From Apostichopus parvimensis (Eukaryota > Echinodermata > Holothuroidea > Aspidochirotida > Stichopodidae), in assembly GCA_000934455.1 (NCBI GenBank), contig KN885349.1:43166-90467 (forward strand): a stretch of 47,302 nucleotides of DNA. Reading direction: 5' to 3'. How positions within the stretch are numbered: position 1 is the stretch's first letter; every line of letters begins with the position of its first letter. Positions 33,709 to 43,494 of this stretch are shown piece after piece. Made by a program: the position numbers and the translations under genes. Under the pieces are notes generated by a model, which saw nothing but the letters and a program-made list of their open reading frames with translations, ran no database searches and was not told the DNA's origin.

Positions 33709-34372
33709 GTAAGTCAGTGTACGATATAATAATATCTAATTGTACAAACAGTTGAATATACTTAGTCAGCTTAACCATACAGCCACCTCCGTGTACGTGT
33801 ACCTACCGATGGTATTATTGAAATGGACAAAACCATCAGAATCTACAAAATCAATTTGCTGGACATCAAACTGATGAATGAATATAGACTTTTAGATGTT
33901 TTCATATTCAAGAAAGCAACTTTTACTTTACCAAAGCTGTTTAATATTTCTTTATCTCATAGATTCATATGTGTTTATAATGTTTTTCGTTAAAATCTCC
34001 GACTTACTATTCTGGCATAGATAACAAAGAAAACCAGATATGTGTAAATTCAGAAAAATAAAATGCCCGCGACATATTTCCTGATTTTGCCCGGTTTTCA
34101 AATTCATATATTTGCAATATATGAGAAATTGTAAACTAAAATTATTAATGATTTTCTCAAAGATTGCTCGAAGTTTTTCCTGTGATTTTTGTATAACAGC
34201 GATAGGTTAACGTGCCAAGCGAGCCGTGGTACCTTACCTCCATATGATCTCAACTCAACCAGTAGACATATTTCAAGCATAGTAAACAATTGAGACACTT
34301 CCCTTTGCTCAACAGGACAGATAACAGTATTTTATCTGTCAAGAAACACAAACCCTGATCATAGTCGTTCAG

Positions 34373-34605
34373 CCTAGTTTACGTACTAATTTACCAATAA
34401 CAATGAAGCATTCTGTTTTTTCGTTAGATAATTGTATTCTAATGGTTTCTGATTTCAAAACCGTAAAGTCGTCTTCAGATTTAACGTTTTTAAACAACGA
34501 CCTGGATTTGAAGGAAAAATGTCGGTTTGATAACTTATTTCAAGTACTCTATTTTGTAAATCGAGTATGGATGACGTCGCAATTGTTTGGGTACATCGAT
34601 GGAGA
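34373..34605 (+). CDS. Weak candidate exon, phase 0-2
   Basis: TAGTCGTTCAG|CCT to GATGGAGA|GTAAGT encloses 77 open codons plus two bases. The phases match the LRR a-type exons (0 in, 2 out), but the sequence (TVKSSSDLTFLNNDLDLKEK, FQVLYFVNRVWM) shows only weak Leu spacing, and the acceptor has a poor pyrimidine tract. It may be a decayed LRR exon or chance. Confidence 0.22.
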
Positions 34606-35471
34606 GTAAGTCACTGCTAAATAGTCCAAGTATGAGTTCCTCACCCCTTACCCCCATTTATCTTATAACATGAAACAAAAGGTTAGCGTCAGTCATCTGA
34701 TTAAATAATTAGCACATAAATAATTAAAAGTGAGGAGTCTTAAGTTAGTTTATCGTTTTGCAGATATGACACGTACTGCGCCGTGGAATATTTATTTAGT
34801 ACAACAAATGCTGAGCTTAGCTAATATGATCTTATGTAACCATCGTGAATTCGTGGTGAGGAACTCCCGATGGTGAAATAACTTATTGATGCAGTGTTTT
34901 GACATCCAGGATTGTAGCTATGACGTCATCGGATTATGACATAGAAACAATCGGTATTAACTTTAGATGGTTGGATAGCTAAGATGATATACTGTACTCA
35001 TTGTGTCGTGTCGGTCTTATTGGTTATATTGATAACTAGCAGTGTATTTTAAAAGCCGGATACAATGGAGCTTAGTTGCTTTCGATACGGCTATTATATT
35101 CACTTGTTACGTCATAAAGTAACTTAAATATGCAATTTAAAAATCTTATTTAATTCTGAAGTTATTACTAAATCTCTAATTAATTGTTACATGTCTTGTG
35201 TTATAAATTTAATAATATTGAGAACTGAACACAATTCAATCGTCTATACAATTTATTTTCTCACTCAACTTATTACCTCACAAGTCCATGTTGTTGAACT
35301 GTAAACTTACACAATATCGTCATCTCTTATACCAGTTACTCCATCAGATCTCTTTTTCTCGGTTTTGTAGCTAAACCTTCACATTCACATTCCCGGTTGA
35401 CTACCCATATCCGCTTTATTTAATTCAATGAATATATAATATCGGCATTTTTAATATTTTCATTCCATCAG

Positions 35472-35677
35472 ATTCTTATCGAAAGCTTGTACCTACAAAA
35501 CTCATTTAGTCACGTGGTTAACGGTGACGTCATCCTACTATCAGGTCTACGACTACCAGGATTGTCATCAGTTGATTTAATGTGCATTGAGACATTTGAA
35601 GGCATAGAAATGACACAACAAGAGGTTGTTGATATATTGATGTATGTACAACAGTCATACAGACTAAAAACACTGTG
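35472..35677 (+). CDS. LRR exon 2a (206 nt, phase 0-2)
   Basis: Acceptor TTCCATCAG|ATT and donor CTGTG|GTAAGT. Same length and phases as exon 1a, with aligned landmarks: LYLxxSFS, then LxSGLxLxxLS, then the E-rich helix (EMTQQEVVDILMYVQQS for ELTEEDVIGLLQYAEQS), ending LKTL plus a split codon, as 1a ends LREL. Frame length is unchanged despite strong divergence, which suggests both copies have been kept under selection. It should be joined to exon 2b. Confidence 0.78.
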
Positions 35678-36679
35678 GTAAGTTTATTAAAATATATAAA
35701 CAATTTTCACGATTTCAAGGAAACCCATTCAATGCTCGAACATTTTTGTCATATATCATGACGGAACGGATATATACAGAGAAACCGCACTCTGTCACTT
35801 CAAAGTACTTAGGGCATCCTCGAACACATTCCTTTGATACAATCATTGGGCTCCAAATAAAATATCCAGTGTCAACACTATCTTGATCTAGATCGAACTC
35901 AGACAGCTTAAACCGAGCACAGGTCAGACTTCAACACGTGGTTTCGAACCAAATCATGCTGCAATGTAACGTCACTGGAATTACAGTCATATGAGCCCCT
36001 TTGGATAAGTACAATATGTATATCAAAATGATTGTTCTACACTTTTTATCTCACGAATTACAGTTGTCAATATTGAAAGTCGAAAATGGAATTCTTCAAA
36101 AACTTTCTACTTGCTTTTCCTTATTGAATTGAGACCTAAAATGTAATTTTAATGTGTTTTATCGTTATACGAGTATAATGTAGTAAATAACAGAAAATAC
36201 CAAACTCAACGCAGAAAGCCTATTTAAAGGGAAAAAATAGAGCTGTCTTGACTCTTCAATTTTTTTTAATATACATATTTACGCTTACAATAATGACCTT
36301 TATCAGGTCATTCCTTTAAAGCAACATTTTGCGTGCTTTTCTATGATACCTCACTGACTCCACTATGCCATAACGACATACATAACTAGCTTATCTATTT
36401 AAATCTTACTTCAAATGGTGGCATGAAAGTCGAAAAATTTGCAACTTTCAACTTGTTTTTCTCCAAGATATTTTCCGTTGGGATCCCAATAAACCTCGCC
36501 CCTCATATGAATATTTAAACACTACGAACGTCATTGACCAATAGGCCTACGTAATACAACATCATTCTTGATTTGTGTACAGTCTATATGGCAGTTGTAC
36601 CCACTGATCTGTACACTAACAGATCAGTGAGTTGTACCAGGGAGTTCCATAACAACTCCATGGTTGTACCAACGCAAAG
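35678..36679. other. Intronic, no exon recognised
   Basis: AT-rich. Contains an 11-bp perfect inverted repeat at 36602-36629 at the edge of the dispersed repeat copy that follows. Confidence 0.5.
36602..36629. repeat. Perfect 11-bp inverted repeat
   Basis: CACTGATCTGT and ACAGATCAGTG with a 6-nt loop, just upstream of dispersed repeat copy 2. It may be part of the same mobile fragment. Confidence 0.6.
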
Positions 36680-36975
36680 TCTTGAATCTATTTTTAGCAA
36701 CGGCTCATAACTAAACCTGCATCTCTGATTGGTTGAATTCAAACTAGTGGATGTGGGAAAACTGTATGCGATTAATTTTAACTGTGGAACTTGTCGTGGA
36801 CACTTTTCTCATTAACTGCAAATATCCTTAATTACTCGCCAATTAACGTTGTTGGCAGGGAGAAACTTGGCTAATATCTTAGTTTGCTGTTTTGTGATTG
36901 ATATATGTAAAAAACTCGATGGACATGTCAAAAAAGTAGAAAACGGCGACCAAACGCAAAATGCTGCTTTAAGAC
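36680..36975. repeat. Dispersed repeat copy 2 (partner at 8930-9235)
   Basis: Collinear with 8930-9235, ending in AACGCAAAATGCTGCTTTAA. It lies inside the intron between LRR exons 2a and 2b. The 80-codon frame at 36849-37091 overlaps it and is not called as a gene. Confidence 0.65.
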
Positions 36976-37848
36976 TTCCCCGCCCTAATCCCGTTGCATG
37001 TCACCATATTAGAAGAAAGGGAGGCAGACAATCTGCGACGCCACACATGCACCCGAGAAAGTTTCTGAAAACGCGTTGCCAACTTAAATAATAATATACA
37101 AAATGATAAACACCTTCAAAATTCGAGATAATGTCGTTTCCACATAAAATTTTCGTAAAGTGGTATTTGCAAACTGACTCTCAACACATACGAACAGTGA
37201 ATGACATTGTATTCATCCGAATTCTAGACTACGGCTTAATCCCTTTCGTCTGAATATTACGTTTTATGTTATCCCACCTCATGTCGGGGTGATGGAGTAA
37301 GTTCTACGCAGTAGTCGCCTGGGTCAATGTGTGCCTAAGTCATGTTGAATTGCTCGAATGAACGTTACTTTTTAACGACAAGGTGATACAGTTACAGTAT
37401 GTCGAGCAGTGTTACTATTACTAATTTAACTACTTGTTACCGGTACTTCGGTTGTAATGGACATTGAACGATATTAAATTTTGGCCTAGGCTACATCTCG
37501 TCTGTATACATAACTAAAAATCGAACGCATTTGGTCCGCAAGATGGCTCCATGATGACTTGAAGCATTTTCCTTAAGATTTCAGATTAATATTGTTCAAT
37601 TCAACCGTTGTTATAATTTGAAAATCCGTGATAGTTTAGTAGTTTCATCATGAACCGTACATGAACGTTTTTTGTGCAGCGGTACTACGAGGGAATCTGC
37701 ATAGTGGTAAGTCTGACTCTGCCGAGGTGCATGTGCGAAGTCATGGAAACGTTGCATCGTAGGAAATTCACAAAAACATGGCCTCTTGAAGAGATCGTGG
37801 TTGGGATTTCATGGGAAACTTATTAACGGAATGACATATGTATCAGCA

Positions 37849-37969
37849 ATGTCCAAAACAATATAAGCATGTCCACAATAAAATGATCATGTCCAAATTT
37901 ATATAAACATGTCGAAACTAATATAAGTATGTCCGAAATGATAGGAGCGTGTCCAAAAATAATATAAGA
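37849..37969. repeat. Minisatellite, six copies of a 20-bp unit
   Basis: Units of the form ATGTCCAAAAnnATATAAGC begin at 37849, 37869, 37889, 37909, 37929 and 37949, with point differences between copies. The 20-bp period is regular. Lies in an intron, so length variation between individuals would be tolerated. Confidence 0.85.
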
Positions 37970-38175
37970 CACGTTTTAAAAATAAATTATGTCGGCATCA
38001 GTTTGTTGAGAGTGATTTTACTTGATTGTGAATAAACAGAAACAAATTCGAGTTTTCTTCTCACTATTAATTATTTACAGGGTTTAGGGATACATTTAGA
38101 ATAACGTTATTTGAAATTTTTACAATTTGTTCATTCTCATATCTTTTTTTTAACTTGCTGTATTTTCTCTTTTAG

Positions 38176-38252
38176 TCTCTACAACTGTTTACTACCTAGG
38201 TCAATTCCAGTCCGATCCATTCCTTCGTATTGGATTTCAAAGAATATCACAG
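38176..38252 (+). CDS. LRR exon 2b (77 nt, phase 2-1)
   Basis: Acceptor CTTTTAG|T and donor ACAG|GTATCA. The split codon gives Cys where 1b gives Trp, then LYNCLLPRSIPVRSIPSYWI. Same length, phases and NCxLP core as exon 1b. Leads in phase 1 into the exon at 38855. The acceptor is preceded by a T-rich tract. Confidence 0.75.
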
Positions 38253-38451
38253 GTATCACCCATAAAAAAACCTTAAATTAATTGATCGATCGGTTTAAAT
38301 AATACTGCCATAATTCAAGGTTAAGTTCAACAGCAAATTTGTTTAGTAAAGGTTGTTGTTATTTATTTCCAGTATTGGCTTTATACGATGAACATATTTA
38401 CATTACGGAAGTCGTAATATAATATCGTAATATAATCGATCCATATAATCG

Positions 38452-38496
38452 ATGGATCGATGGATTGATGGATCCCTCCCTCCCTCCCTCCCTTTG
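38452..38496. repeat. Simple repeats: GATGGATC-rich, then (CCCT)n
   Basis: Overlapping ATCGATGGATCGATGGATTG motifs are followed by about five CCCT units. Intronic, no further meaning evident. Confidence 0.8.
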
Positions 38497-38854
38497 AACA
38501 GTAACTGTCCGATACATTAGTACGCTGATTATTTAAAGGTGGTTTAGTTGTCGAACCGAGGACTACGTATTGGAAAACCTGCATGTGATAACCATGTTCT
38601 TTTAAGGCGTTGGTAGCTGGATTGAACGTTATTGTTAATTGAAAACCAGGTTGCTTTTATGTTTTAATCACAGAACATACACTCTTTCGAACCTAGTGGA
38701 TAGAGCATATACTGCTGATACCTGCTCTGAATGTTTCTTTTATAATTTAGTATATATTTCATACCACTTGTTACACATATATTTTCTATATACATATTTA
38801 TATATTTATAGTTTAATTGTCAGTTTAAAGTTTCTCCCTTCTCCTTGTTTGTAG

Positions 38855-38922
38855 TTAAGTGGTCTCCGCGTGTAAGTGATGATAGCGATTACGTTCTTGA
38901 TCTTAGAACAGGTGCTTGGTTG
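38855..38922 (+). CDS. 68-nt exon after the LRR pair (phase 1-0)
   Basis: Acceptor CTTGTTTGTAG|TT and donor TGGTTG|GTGAGT. In frame it reads KWSPRVSDDSDYVLDLRTG, then AWL. It continues from exon 2b, or equally from exon 1b, and ends in phase 0, leading either to the terminal exon at 39318 or to the microexon at 41330. WSP and LDLRTG resemble what I recall from C-terminal parts of echinoderm NLRs after the LRRs; that comparison is from memory, without a search. Confidence 0.65.
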
Positions 38923-39317
38923 GTGAGTTTCTGATCAATTTCATTCAATCGTTGGTTCCTTCCTACTAGGAATAGCTGCATAATATAATCCAGGAGCTAA
39001 CAGCAAATATTCTGACGTAGTAACATCATGCAAATGATGATGGTATACTTTTTCATCAAATTAAGTAAATTATTAAGAGTTCCAAAATCCGTCAGAAATT
39101 GAAATCAAAAGAATGAACCAATTGGTATATTTTTGATATTCAATGTTAAAAGAACGGCATGTTTATTTTACTTATAGATATTTAATTGTTTTTAGCTCAA
39201 TTTACTTTGTAACTCAAAACATAATATAAAATTGGTGCTAACAGCTCTTAACTGAACAATTGTCACTGGTGTAACTAAATGTTTCAATGGTTGAAACCCT
39301 AGTGTATTTGTATTCAG

Positions 39318-39398
39318 AATGAACATACTGATACAGGGCAACGAAAAGAAACATGGATTTATGTAAAGAGGAATCGAATCAAAAGGAACAGGAAATAG
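39318..39398 (+). CDS. Terminal coding exon, basic C-terminus
   Basis: Acceptor TTTGTATTCAG|AAT, phase 0, reads NEHTDTGQRKETWIYVKRNR and six more mostly basic residues to TAG at 39396-39398. A canonical AATAAA follows 35 nt after the stop, so this is probably the main 3' end of the gene. The strongly basic tail (K/R-rich in the last 12 residues) could bind acidic membrane lipids or act in nuclear targeting; that is inference. Confidence 0.6.
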   Translation, partial: NEHTDTGQRKETWIYVKRNRIKRNRK

Positions 39399-39432
39399 GT
39401 CAGAAAACTACGTAACAAGTGATGTATGATTT

Positions 39433-39438
39433 AATAAA
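39433..39438 (+). promoter_or_regulatory. Poly(A) signal AATAAA after the terminal exon
   Basis: AATAAA lies 35 nt after TAG at 39398, followed by a T-rich stretch (GGTTGTATTTTTGC), the usual animal 3'-end arrangement. Confidence 0.6.
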
Positions 39439-41329
39439 GGTTGTATTTTTGCTTTCGTGGTTGACTTATTAAAAACTAATTTCACACTTCTATTTAAAAG
39501 AAACTTCAGTAAAATAAAGTGAAATATTATCACAATGTTCAGACGCTTGTTTGAGTCATCACGAATGATTAAATATCTCCAAGATAGGAAACATTGTTGT
39601 TACTTTTTCCTATAAAAGTTAACCACAGTACTGATCAATTGCACCTTTTGGAAGATGACATTGTCATTACTTACTGCTTTGACTTCTTTCTAATTGTTTG
39701 ATATGAGTTCATTTCTTATGTCCTTTATAGCAGTAAGAAACCGTTGTTAATTTGCTCTCCAATACGTCACGATGCGATAAACCCGAATAATAAATATGGC
39801 TCAAACTCAGTTTAGAATGATATTTGCTGAATAATCAAATTAAACCTGCATCATTTATACATTTGAAGTTGAATCTACATTTTTAAACTAATATTCTGAT
39901 TGTATTTTGTTTGTTGAGCCAGGAGTTAAACAGCTTGATAGAACACAATAACTTTGAGACAGAACATTAAACATGTTATATATGAAAAAAAGACCAAATA
40001 TCACCAGAAATAAGTACATTTAATTTATAGGATTAATAAATGAAGTATAAAGTCACATCATTCCTCTACTAGACTTATCATAGCAAGTTGCTTACAATGG
40101 ACAGTATGTTATCATTTATTCTGCTTGTGAATGATAGAACGACCAAATGCACATTAGCACAATGTATAACAAGGTAAACATTACGGAGATGATTCAGTCC
40201 GTTCGATATAGAATCAAATAACTCGATTACAGTAAATTACAACGATTGGAAAATGTAATACTTTAATTTAATGAACATCTTTAACTGAGAAACTCGACTT
40301 CGTAAGCGATGTATTAAATTAAATGGAACAAGCCTTATTCTAAAACTTTCGTTTGAGAAAATGTTGTAATCTTTTATTAATTGTTATTCGTATAACTCAG
40401 GTAATAGATGGCAAAGTCGCTTTAAACCCAGAGTACCGATGGATTGGAAAATCACTGCCTATGTAGATTAAACAATACATGTTCTGCATTCTAAAAAAAA
40501 AAGTTCACTCCACCAATGTCCTAATTTATTTGTGTTCTGAAACAGAAACCATATTTTTTTGCTCCTGGTTTTCGTTTGTCAGTATAGTTGGTGGTTTGAG
40601 ATGTTAGGTAGAAAACAAGAAAACCTCTCTCGAAGCAGAGTGAGAGACTAACTCTATATATTTAGACTAATGGGAGATATTCAGAAAGATATATGGTTAT
40701 AATATTGACTTATGATGACAAAAATGTAAGTGAAATAATAATAAGCTAAATATGTTTTTGTCAAGAGGAAGATTGTTGATTCTAATTCCATGCATTATCT
40801 CAGCTTTGTTAAGAATAACAAAGCATAGTGGAATATCGGTTGCACCAGATGTACATCTTAAGACTATAAAGAGGAATATTAACAATGCAAGTTAATTGAA
40901 TTATAATTCCAGTGTACGTTTGGTCCAGCTGGTCTTATTAAGTATATACGGTTTCGTACTAGGACATTTCTATACGCAAAATGAGTCAAGATATGTACGT
41001 CGTTCAACATTGCCCATGCGCATGCTCATGCACAAACGGTTCATTTCTAATACGTTGAGTACATTAGTACTCAACGTAATAGTACATCTTTCATACAAGT
41101 GTAAATATAACATCTGTATGTTTTAAGAATTGACTAACCCTTTGTTTTAATGATGGCATTTATCAATAATAACGAACAAACAGTAGGCCGCTACTGGTCT
41201 TTCTTACTAGGCCTTGACCTCAAAATCACTTAGAATATTATAATAGAATGTATAGTTCGTCCAATGCACACATTTTAAAGTACTTAACTTGTAAGTGATC
41301 AAAACGGTTTTCTTTCCTCTTTACATCAG
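39439..41329. other. No gene seen
   Basis: AT-rich. A perfect 12-bp hairpin lies at 41051-41078. A short acceptor-preceded frame at 40391-40464 (GNRWQSRFKPRVPMDWKITA) was considered as an exon and not called. Confidence 0.5.
41051..41078. repeat. Perfect 12-bp inverted repeat with 4-nt loop
   Basis: TACGTTGAGTAC, ATTA, GTACTCAACGTA; the next base pairs flanking it match nearly as well. A stable hairpin if transcribed, or a palindromic transposon trace. Confidence 0.7.
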
Positions 41330-41371
41330 CACAATGATGTCCCTTTGACCTTTTTTGAGTACAACGTACAA
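41330..41371 (+). CDS. Microexon M1 (42 nt, phase 0-0)
   Basis: Strong acceptor (TTTTCTTTCCTCTTTACATCAG) and perfect donor (CAA|GTAAGT) enclose 14 codons, HNDVPLTFFEYNVQ. It can follow the 68-nt exon (ends phase 0) instead of the terminal exon at 39318. With M2, M3 and the 43336 exon it would give an alternative cytoplasmic tail containing several tyrosines. Too short to be proven by sequence alone. Confidence 0.45.
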
Positions 41372-42698
41372 GTAAGTATTACAAGTATATCACAGTATAG
41401 TGTTACCATTTCATACAAATCTCTTAAAGCTAACTGCTCGAATCCAAACGGAAGTGTAGCAGAACTTTTACAGAAGAATATACCAGTGCATGTCTTAATA
41501 ACGTACCTACTACTGGTTAAATAACCATGTGCTAGTAATATGAAACTATACCTTCACAACCTTAATCACAGAACTGATGATTAATATTGTGGTGTAATCT
41601 CCCAAATAGTAATCTGAATTATGTTTGAACTACGTAAACAATTATTGGGTTTGTTATATCAACGTGTTCAATGTTATAGCTAACTTAGCGTTATGTGTGA
41701 AATAGCTTATAATAAAAAAAAAGAGTCTCCTTTTTTTGGCAATTTCGAATTTACCGGACTTAAAAGGTGAATGAACAAAGACGTATAACATATTAAAATA
41801 TTTGGAATTTTGTGTGGATGATAGAGTTTACTTGTCTTTGAAAGCAGATAAATATGTACCAATATTGAAATTATTATTTTACAACACCAACTTGAAGATG
41901 AGTGCCGTTAAATCAAGGAGTTAGTCATACACATCACTCTCATCAAATGCAGTGTTACTGTGATTGCCTCATATGCAACAACATGACTGATAGGAATCAA
42001 TCATAGCTCCAGCCTGGATTATCAGTTATTCTTGTAACTTTCGCTTACTGACTCAAATCACCTTCTTAACCCCTATTTTCTGTGTTTTGCAGCATAACTT
42101 AACCTAAACATCGTATTATTAAAGTTTCAAATCATGTTTATGTTTTTTTCAGGATAACATAATTGCATAACGTTTTACTATGTTTTAAATTGAAATGTAT
42201 TTGCAAGCAGACCTTTGCAAGGACAAATATTAGAGCATAAACTTCAAGTAAAAAGAATCGAAAACATGTACTAAACATATTAAGGAAGACACCATAATAA
42301 CCACGGTTCACAAATGCTAGTAGATGTTCAATGGAATTTCGATGTATATTCACAACGACGGTAGCAGAAAGTGAATTTAAATTCGTAATATGGTGGCTCT
42401 ACGCAGAGGGTTAAAATTAAGAGGCGAGAAACATTCAAATTAACAACAACATTACCATATTTATCTGAGCTTTGATGTGAAAATCATTCTATTAGATCTG
42501 GCAACATAATTTAGTCTATCATCCTTACAGTGAATAGAAGTCAATCCCTGCATCGATATACACTAGGCTATATGAACAATCGAGTATATATAAGCACACT
42601 CTATCTAATTATTATCTCAAAAGTAAACTAAGAAAACTTTCAATGTTATTAGCTTTCCATCCGGTAATTTGTAAAGTGTCTATTCTATCTTGTTTCAG

Positions 42699-42725
42699 GT
42701 GAAAAGATACCGAGACAAATTTGCG
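42699..42725 (+). CDS. Microexon M2 (27 nt, phase 0-0)
   Basis: Acceptor ATCTTGTTTCAG|GTG and donor GCG|GTAGGC enclose VKRYRDKFA. It is the first of two duplicated microexons (M3 is 412 bp later). Both keep splice sites, a length divisible by three, and a tyrosine, although their sequences differ. Confidence 0.45.
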
Positions 42726-43110
42726 GTAGGCTTCAAGTACTTTGTGTTTTCTTCTCTAATGAAGTAGAATTTTGCGTTTTACATGTAATCAAATGATTAG
42801 AGCATGAACTGCAAGTTATAAGAACTGCAAACATGCAATTAACATAAACTAATAACGACGTTCCAAGAAGACTAGCAGAGGGTGAATTTAAATTCGTTTT
42901 GCGATGGCTCTAAGCCATTGACAGGTCTCTCATCCATACAGTGAATGTAAGTCAAACACTGTATCGATATACACCAAGTTATATTAAAAATCACTTGTAT
43001 TTAAGCACATCTCCATGTAAATATTATCTAACAAGTATTCTAAGGAAGCTTACAAGGCTAATATATTTCGATACGGTAATTTGTAAGGTTTCTATTATAT
43101 CTTCTTTCAG

Positions 43111-43131
43111 ATGCTGAAAAGTAATTATGAG
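43111..43131 (+). CDS. Microexon M3 (21 nt, phase 0-0)
   Basis: Acceptor ATCTTCTTTCAG|ATG and donor GAG|GTATGT enclose MLKSNYE. It is six nucleotides shorter than its duplicate M2 but in the same phase, as if an in-frame deletion had been tolerated. Confidence 0.45.
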
Positions 43132-43335
43132 GTATGTTTCAAGTACTTCCGATTTTCTTCTTTAATGAAGTAGTATTTTGCGTTTTATATTTAATCAAAT
43201 GCAAAAAATTAACCATGGATGCAATTAAATGGAAATGAGAGGTCCCAACAACGTATAATATATAAAAACTCATTGAGTAATTGCTGAGCGATGCCAAATG
43301 TTTCTGATGACACATATCTGTCATTATCTACAGAG

Positions 43336-43494
43336 AGACCAAATGAACAAGAACCGTACGGCATCGGAAGGGAAATGATTTTCCGAAACTATACCAAAGA
43401 TGTTAACAGGAAAGTGCCCAAAACAACTGCAAAAGGCCTTGCTCATTTCATGTTTAATTCAAATGATATACATTCTGTTTCATCCCATCGATGA
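43336..43494 (+). CDS. Possible alternative terminal exon with tyrosine motifs
   Basis: TCTACAGAG|AGA, phase 0, opens a 52-codon frame to TGA at 43492-43494: RPNEQEPYGIGREMIFRNYT, then KDVNRKVPKTTAKG and a hydrophilic end. A competing acceptor two bases upstream (ACAG|AG, 43334) would shift the frame and stop after 14 codons, so acceptor choice decides the tail. Tyrosines in EPYGIG and RNYTKD could be phosphorylation sites; neither is a full ITAM or ITIM. AATAAA occurs at 43685-43690. Confidence 0.35.
   Translation, partial: RPNEQEPYGIGREMIFRNYTKDVNRKVPKTTAKGLAHFMFNSNDIHSVSSHR

Larger units (their letters stand above)
22628..39398 (+). other. Proposed multi-exon NLR gene span
   Basis: Proposed locus, with exons listed separately: linker exon A (own start) or A', NACHT exon, LRR exon pairs 1 and 2, an exon homologous to the NACHT exon's tail, a 68-nt exon and a terminal exon with stop at 39396-39398 followed by AATAAA. 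Phases at joined boundaries are 1, 0, 2, 1, 0. LRR pair 1 ends in phase 1 and cannot run straight into the phase-0 exons at 33589 or 35472, so the two LRR pairs are more likely alternatives, or pieces of two tandem genes, than one continuous array. A product using A, NACHT, LRR pair 1, the 68-nt exon and the terminal exon would be about 717 residues. Confidence 0.5.
42170..43200. repeat. Tandem duplication carrying microexons M2 and M3
   Basis: Two collinear copies: GTGAATTTAAATTCGT and CAGTGAATxxAAGTCAA, then ATCGATATACACxA, GGTAATTTGTAA, a T-rich acceptor, the microexon, and TTCAAGTACTT with TTTTGCGTTTTA. The microexons are 412 bp apart. The copies differ at many positions, so the duplication is old, yet each keeps its CAG acceptor and GT donor. 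Confidence 0.75.

Noticed and set aside
40391-40464. Possible exon after TATAACTCAG, reading GNRWQSRFKPRVPMDWKITA then stop
   Set aside because: Needs phase 1 entry, the acceptor is poor, and no poly(A) signal follows closely.
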